This document shows, piece by piece, positions 1 through 5,180 of a stretch of DNA of 7,390 nt. The DNA comes from Ignavibacteriales bacterium. GTDB taxonomy: Bacteria; Bacteroidota; Ignavibacteria; Ignavibacteriales; Ignavibacteriaceae. The DNA is taken from positions 5,970 through 13,359 of the forward strand of contig PLNZ01000253.1 in NCBI GenBank assembly GCA_003142915.1. The letters run 5' to 3'. Each line of letters starts with the position of its first letter. Position 1 is the stretch's first letter. The position numbers and the translations under genes were made by a program. The notes beneath the pieces were generated by a model. The model ran no database searches, had not been told where the DNA came from, and worked only from the letters and a program-made list of their open reading frames with translations.

Positions 1-357
1 CCAACTTATAAATTGAGAGAAGACGGGCGTATTGATGTAATTAACCGCTGCATGGGAAACGACAGCAGTATTAATGAAGCCAAAGGAATTGCAAAGGTTG
101 CAGATACAAAGACAAATTCTAAATTAAAAGTTAGTTTTGTAAGAATATTTGGAATTTCATTATTCTGGGGTGACTACTGGATAATCGGTCTGGATATAGA
201 TTATAAATACGCTATTATCGGCAGTCCAAACAGAAAATACGGCTGGATATTAAGCCGAACCCCAAAACTATCTCATGATGTTTTAAACAAAATATTCGAA
301 ATACTGACCGGTCAGGGTTACAACCCTAAGGATTTTGAAATGACGGAACAGAATTAA
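1..357 (+). CDS. Lipocalin family protein (Blc/apolipoprotein D-like), 5'-truncated by window edge
   Basis: The frame is open from base 1 and ends with TAA at 355-357, giving the last 118 residues; the start and the N-terminal GxW strand lie upstream. The TTG at 13 is an internal Leu codon, because YKL just before it continues the family's beta-strand. Visible Blc-type landmarks are VINRC, EAKGIAKV, KLKVSF, FWGDYWIIGLD, YAIIGSPNRKYGWILSRTP and a C-terminal helix ending in GYNPKDF. This block covers the second half of the eight-stranded barrel and the conserved Arg-containing closing motif. Known members bind lysophospholipids or fatty acids and are often outer-membrane lipoproteins; whether this one has a lipobox cannot be seen. 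The reading frame is intact with no frameshift. It converges on the minus-strand genes across the hairpin-rich region that follows. Confidence 0.9.
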   Translation, partial: PTYKLREDGRIDVINRCMGNDSSINEAKGIAKVADTKTNSKLKVSFVRIFGISLFWGDYWIIGLDIDYKYAIIGSPNRKYGWILSRTPKLSHDVLNKIFEILTGQGYNPKDFEMTEQN

Positions 358-381
358 TAAGTCACCTTACACAAAATTTTT

Positions 382-410
382 GGTGTGTTACGATTTTGAA
401 AAAACACACC
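382..410. terminator. Inverted repeat after lipocalin gene, possible terminator
   Basis: GGTGTGTT (382-389) pairs perfectly with AACACACC (403-410) around a 13-base loop, 24 bases after the lipocalin stop. The plus strand has no T run after the stem. On the minus strand the stem is followed by AAAAATTTT, so it is not a textbook intrinsic terminator in either direction. Position between convergent genes is the main support. Confidence 0.35.
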
Positions 411-505
411 CGTTGCCAAAGGCTTCCCTCGTTGCACAGGGTTAAATATTTTTCATTATAAGCATTAATTAATACTTAACTTGTTACGTCCAAATATATT
501 ACGGT

Positions 506-536
506 CATAGCGCTTCAGGTTAGGTCGACGCCTATG
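506..536. other. Stem-loop in hairpin-rich intergenic region
   Basis: CATAG plus CG (506-512) pairs with CG and CTATG (529-530, 532-536), with a single bulged C at 531 and a 16-base loop. The role is unknown. It belongs to the cluster of inverted repeats at 382-675. Confidence 0.35.
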
Positions 537-556
537 CGATAACAATCGGAATTAAT

Positions 557-589
557 GAGGGGACAGAGGTGTTTCACCTCCTCCTACTC
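557..589. other. Stem-loop with perfect 6-bp inner stem
   Basis: GAGGTG (566-571) and CACCTC (575-580) pair perfectly around a TTT loop. After a 3x3 internal loop, further pairs form between 557-562 and 584-589 (GAG with CTC, with one mismatch and one G-T pair). No T run follows on either strand, so an intrinsic terminator is unlikely. The function is not known. Confidence 0.4.
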
Positions 590-623
590 TATTAAAGTTC
601 AACGCAATCAGACAAAACAGTCA

Positions 624-675
624 GAACGGCATAAAGGTGACAAGGTGCGCTAATCAATAATTCACCATGCCGTTC
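624..675 (-). terminator. Long hairpin downstream of the HTH/coiled-coil unit
   Basis: GAACGGCAT (624-632) pairs with ATGCCGTTC (667-675), all 9 bp. After a 3-base bulge (633-635), GGTGA (636-640) pairs with TCACC (662-666), giving 14 bp with a 21-base apical loop. It starts 28 bases past the stop codon of the basic coiled-coil gene on the minus strand and is followed there by TGACTGTTTTG, a weak T-rich tail. It may act as a terminator or a stabilising 3' stem; the large loop and absence of a direct T tract make a pure terminator role uncertain. Confidence 0.4.
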
Positions 676-703
676 CGGTAAATTGGGGCTAAAGGACTTT
701 ATT

Positions 704-985
704 TCACCCTTTTAATAATTTCCCTAATTTTCTTCTTAAATCCCTGATTTCAGCATTCTTTTTAGTTAACTGGTCGTCTTGAACTCGCAATGAACTAATT
801 AATTTCGTGCTTTTTTTACGGCTGCTGCGTAATTTTTTCTTCAGGCAGACATTTTTATCTACCAACATGATAATTAATTTCTTATCCTTTTCCGGATCGT
901 TAGATGCAGGAAAATTGTAAAAATTAATATTAATATTCCCCGCAACTTTGCGAATATTGTTTTTTTTAACCTTCTGTTTTTGCAT
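704..985 (-). CDS. Small, highly basic coiled-coil protein of unknown function
   Basis: I do not recognise this 93-residue protein. It starts at ATG 985 with a good Shine-Dalgarno (AGAGGAG, about 4 bases before the start codon), which supports it as a real gene. I count 27 Lys/Arg against 8 Asp/Glu, so it is strongly positive. A basic head (1-13) is followed by AGNININFYNF (15-25), a probable beta-strand, then a charged helix from about 31 to 92 with leucine-rich heptad-like spacing ending in IRDLRRKLGKLLKG. There is no signal peptide or membrane segment and one Cys (47). It lies 35 bases after the HTH gene on the same strand, so the two are probably co-transcribed. The GNI-plus-coiled-coil layout resembles the tail of the HTH protein. 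Nucleic-acid binding and pairing with the HTH protein are inferences from charge and context. Confidence 0.72.
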   Translation of the reverse strand: MQKQKVKKNNIRKVAGNININFYNFPASNDPEKDKKLIIMLVDKNVCLKKKLRSSRKKSTKLISSLRVQDDQLTKKNAEIRDLRRKLGKLLKG

Positions 986-1020
986 TAGGCTCCTCTGTGT
1001 TAGTGTTCGAAATTCCCTTT

Positions 1021-1446
1021 TTATTTAAACCCTTTATATTTAGAAAGCCGCTTCCTCAATTCTTTGTTTTCTTTTTCCAGCCTGTCTATATAATTTCTTT
1101 TCTGCTTTAAATCTCTTTTTAGTTCTTTTATTTCTTCCTGTGCATTGTTGCTGCTGTGTGAATTAAATTCTATATCTCCTTTAATATTGCCGAATTTATT
1201 ATCGGAAATTATCTGGCTGTTTATTGTACTCAAATCAATACCGGCTTTATCGGCAAGCCTTTGCATAAACTTATCTGTCTGCCTGTTTATCGCATCGGAA
1301 ACACTCTGTTTTGATATTCCCAACGCCTCTCCAAGTTCATCAAGTGTATCATATTTCTGCCTGATTGCTCTTATTAGCAATTTCCTTGGAACTTTTTTAT
1401 CCACCGGAATATTTAAATATTTACTTATTTTGTCGGTTTTTACCAT
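1021..1446 (-). CDS. HTH (XRE/Cro-like) DNA-binding protein with C-terminal coiled coil
   Basis: The protein has 141 residues. A basic N-terminal segment (17-31) leads into a helix-turn-helix at about 34-58 (TLDELGEALGISKQSVSDAI), where LGISKQSVSDAI fits the turn and recognition helix of XRE/Cro-type regulators. Residues 59-80 continue the helical domain. A Gly/Asn-rich linker with GNIKGDIEFN (86-95) precedes a coiled coil from about 102 to 137 (EEIKELKRDLKQKRNYIDRL and on), which likely mediates oligomerisation. It starts at ATG 1446 without a clear Shine-Dalgarno. It is the first gene of a two-gene minus-strand unit. An inverted repeat at 1478-1515 overlapping a candidate promoter suggests autoregulation, an inference. 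Regulators of this build are common in prophages and mobile elements, but no other phage gene is visible. The regulated target is unknown. Confidence 0.8.
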   Translation of the reverse strand: MVKTDKISKYLNIPVDKKVPRKLLIRAIRQKYDTLDELGEALGISKQSVSDAINRQTDKFMQRLADKAGIDLSTINSQIISDNKFGNIKGDIEFNSHSSNNAQEEIKELKRDLKQKRNYIDRLEKENKELRKRLSKYKGFK

Positions 1447-1477
1447 TGCAATAGAGCGAATAATAGTAATACATAGA

Positions 1478-1515
1478 AATAATACTTAACATAAACGTAT
1501 ATTGTACGTATTATT
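1478..1515. promoter_or_regulatory. Nested inverted repeats, candidate operator of HTH gene
   Basis: AATAATAC (1478-1485) is inverted at GTATTATT (1508-1515), and inside it ACGTA (1495-1499) is inverted at TACGT (1505-1509). The site lies 32-69 bases before the HTH start codon and overlaps the candidate promoter, the usual place for an autorepressor site. Local AT richness makes part of this possible by chance. Confidence 0.4.
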
Positions 1516-1522
1516 ACATCAA
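1494..1522 (-). promoter_or_regulatory. Candidate sigma70-like promoter for HTH/coiled-coil unit
   Basis: On the minus strand TTGATG (1522-1517) and TACGTT (1499-1494) are separated by 17 bases, a fair match to -35 and -10 hexamers. The predicted transcript would start around 1487, giving a leader of about 40 bases. Bacteroidota use a different consensus, so this is tentative. Confidence 0.28.
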
Positions 1523-1642
1523 AAGTTAATTAGCGTTTAGTAAAAATAACCCTGATAGATATAAATAAAACTATAAATAATATAACTCAAAATCAATAAA
1601 ATTCTTAATTAGCTTAAAAAAATGTAATAACTCTTTCGAAAT

Positions 1643-1667
1643 GTTAATAAAAATTAACTTTAAAGTT
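1643..1667. repeat. Two overlapping AT-rich palindromes downstream of DinB gene
   Basis: GTTAAT (1643-1648) and ATTAAC (1653-1658) form an inverted repeat around AAAA; AACTTTAAAGTT (1656-1667) is a perfect 12-bp palindrome sharing the AAC. The two foldings exclude each other. They lie 32-56 bases beyond the DinB stop on the minus strand and could take part in 3'-end formation, but lack GC pairs. The rest of 1447-1698 is AT-rich spacer with no gene. Confidence 0.3.
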
Positions 1668-1672
1668 TCCAA

Positions 1673-1701
1673 TTTCACAGACACGGATTTGCACTGATTT
1701 A
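1673..1701. repeat. Degenerate 10-bp tandem repeat at DinB gene end
   Basis: CACGGATTTG (1682-1691) is followed directly by CACTGATTTA (1692-1701), 8 of 10 identical, with a partial CACAG copy at 1676-1680. The last copy covers the DinB TAA stop (1699-1701). From memory, similar CACGGATT/CACAGATT tandem motifs occur as intergenic repeats in many environmental bacterial genomes; this would be a short decayed example. Confidence 0.4.
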
Positions 1702-2199
1702 CTCTCTCGGAGGCATTTTCATAAGCTCCCATTCTTCACGGCTTGGACCGTAGATACCCGGGACTTTCAATCCGGCCTGTCTCATAAGTACGGTCATTTG
1801 AGCGCGGTGATGAATTTGATGTCTTATTAATACCGTAAGTACCTGCCCTTTTCTCCATTTATCACGAAACATCGGTATCTCTTCTTCCAGGGATTCATCC
1901 TGCCAATTTTTTGTTACATTATCAATAACTTCTTTCGCAGAATTCTCATACTCATCGGCAATTTTTTTTGCGCTTGCCGGTAATTCAGTCTCGTCCGTAA
2001 CTTCTTTTATAGGAAAACCGGCTTGAACTAATGTCTTATCGAGAGAGCAGACTAAATGCCACGCAAGCCTGCCAAGCGTTCTTCCTTCTTCGTCAACCTT
2101 TTGTTGAAGGGATTCGTCTGTAAGAACTCTAAGAAGTTTTAAAGTTGCTTTAGATTCAATATCCCAGTCTTTTTGAAAGTCAGATATTTTATAGAACAT
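1699..2199 (-). CDS. DinB-family metal-binding four-helix protein
   Basis: From the preferred ATG at 2199 the protein has 166 residues, normal for the DinB/YfiT superfamily. A GTG at 2211 would add four residues, but that codon lies inside a strong Shine-Dalgarno (AGGTGAGG, 2206-2213) spaced six bases before the ATG, so I take the ATG. The family's metal triad is visible: His48 in RLAWHLV, and His127 and His131 in RHQIHHRAQM, spaced four apart on one helix. The remainder is helical, with GRT in the loop before the first His and a C-terminal GIYGPSREEWE. Known relatives include bacillithiol-dependent transferases and metal-dependent hydrolases; the substrate cannot be read from sequence. It is cytoplasmic, with no signal peptide. 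It begins 36 bases after the valS stop on the same strand and probably shares its transcript. Confidence 0.88.
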   Translation of the reverse strand: MFYKISDFQKDWDIESKATLKLLRVLTDESLQQKVDEEGRTLGRLAWHLVCSLDKTLVQAGFPIKEVTDETELPASAKKIADEYENSAKEVIDNVTKNWQDESLEEEIPMFRDKWRKGQVLTVLIRHQIHHRAQMTVLMRQAGLKVPGIYGPSREEWELMKMPPRE

Positions 2200-2205
2200 A
2201 AATTG

Positions 2206-2213
2206 CCTCACCT
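2206..2213 (-). promoter_or_regulatory. Shine-Dalgarno deciding the DinB start
   Basis: AGGTGAGG on the minus strand lies six bases before the ATG at 2199. It contains the alternative GTG codon, so the longer start would lack its own binding site. Confidence 0.7.
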
Positions 2214-2235
2214 ATTTTTAAAAAATGTACAAATA

Positions 2236-4857
2236 TTAACTTAAACCTGAAAGAATTTCATTTAGCTTTTCCAGGTTTGTTCTCCAATCCGCCTGCTTAG
2301 TTCTCTCATGTTCAACTACATCAGGGGCGGCATTACTGACGAATTTTTCATTGGAAAGTTTTTTATTAATTCCTGAAAGAGCGCCCTCTAAGCGGGTAAT
2401 TTCTTTTTGAAGACGGCTCCTTTCAACATCAAGATCTATCAAACCGGACAGGGGAATATATATCTCACAATTCTTAAGCACGGTTGATGCGCTTGCTTTC
2501 GGCTTTTCGATATTTTCATCGACGATAATTTTGTCCACCCGCGCAAGCTTTTTTACATATTCGATTTGATATTCTTTTGTCTGCGAGGATTTTATATGCG
2601 CCGTTACAAACTTTGACGGAGGTATATTCATTTCACCGCGAATATTTCTTATAGCGGTTATAATTTCCTGAACAAATTCCATTTCCTTTTCTGCTTCGGC
2701 ATTTATCAATTGATTATCTGCTTCCGGGTAACGGGAAATAGAAATGCTCTCGCCGTCTTTTCTTTCACTAATTAAATGCCAGAGTTCTTCCGTTATAAAA
2801 GGCATAAACGGATGAACAATTTTTAATAAGTCTTCAAATATTCCAAGCGCTCTTGTAAGAACAGCAGATTTAACTTCATCGCTGCCGGTATAAAGCCTGT
2901 TCTTAGCCATTTCAATATACCAGTCGCAGAAGTCATTCCATACAAAAGAATAAATTATTTTTGTAGCGTTATTAATGTCAAATTTTTCCATAGCGGTATT
3001 TAGCCCGGAAAGAGTATGATGCAGGCGGGAGTATATCCATTTGTCGGAAAAATCAATATAACTGTTTTTTAGTTCGTTGGTAACGGGGATATTTTCTGCA
3101 TTCATAAGCAGGAAACGTCCGGCATTCCAGATTTTATTTGCAAAGTTTCTTCCTATTTCGCACTTATCGGCGCTGAAAAGGACATCCTGCCCTAAAGGCG
3201 CTAAATATATAATGGTAAACCTGAGAGCGTCTGCGCCATACCCGGCAATAACATCAAGCGGATCGGGAGAATTGCCGAGAGATTTGCTCATCTTTCTTCC
3301 CTGCATGTCCCTTATAATGCTTGTAAAATATACATGCCTGAACGGAATATCTTTTTTGAAATGAATACCCGCCATAATCATTCTGGCAACCCAGAAGAAA
3401 ATAATATCGGGTGCGGTAACAAGAGTATCTGTCGGATAATAATAATCCTGTTCTTCATCTTTTCTAAAGACGTCATAAGCCCAAAGCCAGCTTGAAGCCC
3501 ATGTATCCAGAACGTCTTCATCCTGTACCCAATTTTCGGAATCGCCGGGCGGAATAACATCGCAGTAAACTTCTTTTGTTAATTTATTATACCATACCGG
3601 GATGCGATGCCCCCACCATAGCTGCCGTGAGATACACCAGTCCTTTATATTACCCATCCAATGCTCATATGTCTTTATCCAATGGTCGGGATAAAACTTA
3701 ATCTTTCCGCCTTTTACTGCTTCCAGGGCAGGCGCGGCAAGTTCGTCCATTTTCATAAACCATTGCTCGGAAAGGTAAGGCTCTATCGGTACTCCGCCTC
3801 GTTCAGAATAACCGATTTTAGTTTGATAATCTTCAACTTTTTCCAGCAGACCGAGTTTCTCAAATCTTTCTATAACTTTCCTGCGGGCTGCATACCTGTC
3901 AAGCCCCCTGAATTCTTCAGGAACGTTGTGATTTGTAGAAGCATTATCATTAAAAATATTAATAAACTCCAGGTTATGGCGTTTGCCCATTTCATAATCA
4001 TTAAGATCGTGGGCAGGAGTTACTTTTACAGCCCCTGTACCAAATTCCATATCGACATATTCATCGGCAAATACCGGTATCTCTCTCTGGGTTATTGGAA
4101 GCAGCACTGTTTTCCCGATCAGGTCCTTATATCTTTCATCGTTAGGATTAACTGCTATACCCGTATCACCCAGCATTGTTTCCGGACGCGTTGTTGCAAC
4201 CGTAATAAATTTAGCCCTATCAAGAACAGGATATTTCAGATACCATAATTTCCCGTTAATAGTTTTATAGATTACTTCCTCATCGGATATTGCAGATTTT
4301 GAAGCAGGACACCAATTTACCATCCTGTAACCGCGGTAAATTTTTCCTTCCCTGTACAAATTGACAAATGTCTCTATTACTTTTTTATAATAATCATCAT
4401 CCATTGTAAAACGTTCACGCTGCCAATCGCAGCTTACGCCGAGCTTTTTTAACTGCTGTATTATTATGCCGCCGTATTTTTCTTTCCATTCACGGCAATG
4501 TAATAAAAATTCTTCGCGCCCGATCTCGAATTTTTCAATCCCTTTTTCTTTAAGATAATTTACAACCTTAGTTTCCGTAGCAATAGAAGCATGATCCATG
4601 CCCGGCACCCAGCATGTATTAAAATTCTGCATCCTTTTAATCCGGATCATAATATCCTGAATTGTATTGTTCAGAATATGCCCCATTGTTAACATGCCGG
4701 TAATATTAGGCGGCGGAATTACTATTGTATATGGTTTTCTGTTTTTATCTATTTCCGAGTGAAAATAGTCATTATCAAGCCAGTATTTGTACCATTTGTC
4801 CTCAACTACTGAAGGATCGTAGGCTTTCGGGATTTGTGAAAAGCTTTTTCCGGTCAT
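2236..4857 (-). CDS. valS: Valyl-tRNA synthetase
   Basis: This 873-residue class I enzyme charges tRNA-Val with valine in the cytoplasm. I start it at ATG 4857; a TTG directly before it is possible but unneeded. In order: PPPNITG with the HIGH-box region GMLTMGH (54-60), the catalytic core, the CP1 editing domain (TTRPETMLGDTG at 222-233 and GTGAVKVTPAHD at about 273-284) that hydrolyses Thr-tRNA-Val, the post-editing block CISRQLWWGHRIPVWY (about 408-423), GRKMSKSLGN (520-529), a helical anticodon-binding domain with DFCDWYIEMAK, and a C-terminal coiled-coil arm beginning near SGLIDLDVERSRLQKEI. Length and domains are complete. The first His of the HIGH box is Thr57 here. Upstream spacing contains only a weak GAGAG ribosome site. 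The DinB gene follows 36 bases downstream. No T-box or leader-type regulation is visible. Confidence 0.97.
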   Translation of the reverse strand: MTGKSFSQIPKAYDPSVVEDKWYKYWLDNDYFHSEIDKNRKPYTIVIPPPNITGMLTMGHILNNTIQDIMIRIKRMQNFNTCWVPGMDHASIATETKVVNYLKEKGIEKFEIGREEFLLHCREWKEKYGGIIIQQLKKLGVSCDWQRERFTMDDDYYKKVIETFVNLYREGKIYRGYRMVNWCPASKSAISDEEVIYKTINGKLWYLKYPVLDRAKFITVATTRPETMLGDTGIAVNPNDERYKDLIGKTVLLPITQREIPVFADEYVDMEFGTGAVKVTPAHDLNDYEMGKRHNLEFINIFNDNASTNHNVPEEFRGLDRYAARRKVIERFEKLGLLEKVEDYQTKIGYSERGGVPIEPYLSEQWFMKMDELAAPALEAVKGGKIKFYPDHWIKTYEHWMGNIKDWCISRQLWWGHRIPVWYNKLTKEVYCDVIPPGDSENWVQDEDVLDTWASSWLWAYDVFRKDEEQDYYYPTDTLVTAPDIIFFWVARMIMAGIHFKKDIPFRHVYFTSIIRDMQGRKMSKSLGNSPDPLDVIAGYGADALRFTIIYLAPLGQDVLFSADKCEIGRNFANKIWNAGRFLLMNAENIPVTNELKNSYIDFSDKWIYSRLHHTLSGLNTAMEKFDINNATKIIYSFVWNDFCDWYIEMAKNRLYTGSDEVKSAVLTRALGIFEDLLKIVHPFMPFITEELWHLISERKDGESISISRYPEADNQLINAEAEKEMEFVQEIITAIRNIRGEMNIPPSKFVTAHIKSSQTKEYQIEYVKKLARVDKIIVDENIEKPKASASTVLKNCEIYIPLSGLIDLDVERSRLQKEITRLEGALSGINKKLSNEKFVSNAAPDVVEHERTKQADWRTNLEKLNEILSGLS

Positions 4858-5180
4858 CAATCTCTCAAATTTTTCTGATTTTTAATATGTAAATATAGGG
4901 AAAATTTGTCCTCGGTGTTAAGATGAATCCGGTGCTCTATAATCTATGTTTAATCGGAGAGCCAAAGTCCTCTACTTTGTATTCCCATTCAAGAATCGAA
5001 ACCTTCAATACAATATCTCCCCCGAAAGCTATTTATTTCTTTATAAAAGCAATGAATGAAAATTAAAGACATAAGATATCCGGATAATAATGCTTCCATG
5101 AATCATTTAATTTGCCTACCATATAGAAGACTACTTCTTTATATTTAGACCTTGATTTTTTACAACTTGATAGAAAATAG
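4858..5180. other. Divergent intergenic region between valS and the activase gene
   Basis: These 323 bases should hold the promoters of valS (minus) and the activase (plus). On the minus strand TATATTTA (4897-4890) resembles the Bacteroidota -7 element TAnnTTTG but lacks its last G and a clear upstream partner. On the plus strand another TATATTTA (5140-5147) lies 33 bases before the activase ATG, again without a well-spaced -33 element. A short frame at 4937-5008 on the minus strand is listed separately. I see no RNA gene or known riboswitch. Confidence 0.5.
4937..5008 (-). CDS. Possible 23-codon small ORF or gene remnant upstream of valS
   Basis: On the minus strand a TTG at 5008 starts a 23-codon frame ending in TAG (4937-4939). 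A strong Shine-Dalgarno-like GGGGGAG (5023-5017) sits eight bases before it. The peptide begins KVSILEWEYK and ends GSPIKHRL, with a soluble, protein-like composition. The frame can be extended upstream by only a few codons before an in-frame TAA. It ends 79 bases before valS. An inverted repeat CAAAGT/ACTTTG (4963-4968 and 4974-4979) lies inside it. It could be a translated small protein, a leader peptide, or the 3' stub of a lost gene. I do not recognise it, and the Val codons are too few for a classical valine attenuator. Confidence 0.25.
   Translation of the reverse strand: MKVSILEWEYKVEDFGSPIKHRL

Larger units (their letters stand above)
358..703. other. Gene-free convergent intergenic region, rich in hairpins
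   Basis: About 346 bases lie between the lipocalin stop and the stop of the basic coiled-coil gene, so both flanking genes end here. No frame gives a convincing protein. The stretch holds at least four inverted repeats (382-410, 506-536, 557-589, 624-675), more than two terminators would need, and visibly more G and C than the spacer at 1447-1698. The motifs GGTG and CACC recur throughout, for example GTCACCTT at 361-368 against AAGGTGAC at 634-641. It could be two terminators plus filler, a remnant of a mobile element, or a structured RNA; the sequence alone does not decide. Confidence 0.6.

Noticed and set aside
474..525. Possible integron attC site: ACTTAAC (474-480) and GTTAGGT (519-525) fit the RYYYAAC and GTTRRRY core boxes.
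   Set aside because: The inner L-box positions beside them do not pair beyond about two bases, no integrase is present, and the boxes are too loose to count in AT-rich DNA.
555..653. A 32-codon plus-strand frame starting ATG at 555.
   Set aside because: It has no proper ribosome site, its sequence is shaped by the two hairpins it crosses, and nothing in the peptide suggests a fold.
1145..1489. A 114-codon plus-strand frame with hydrophobic content opposite the HTH gene.
   Set aside because: It is a shadow of the HTH and coiled-coil codons on the other strand; the minus-strand protein has a clear domain structure.
3661..4248. A long plus-strand open frame opposite valS.
   Set aside because: It is antisense to the editing and catalytic core of an unmistakable ValRS, and its product has no recognisable features.
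4858..5180. T-box, amino-acid attenuator or riboswitch controlling valS.
   Set aside because: No T-box core, specifier-like stem, valine codon run or terminator/antiterminator pair could be found; only a 6-bp hairpin is visible.
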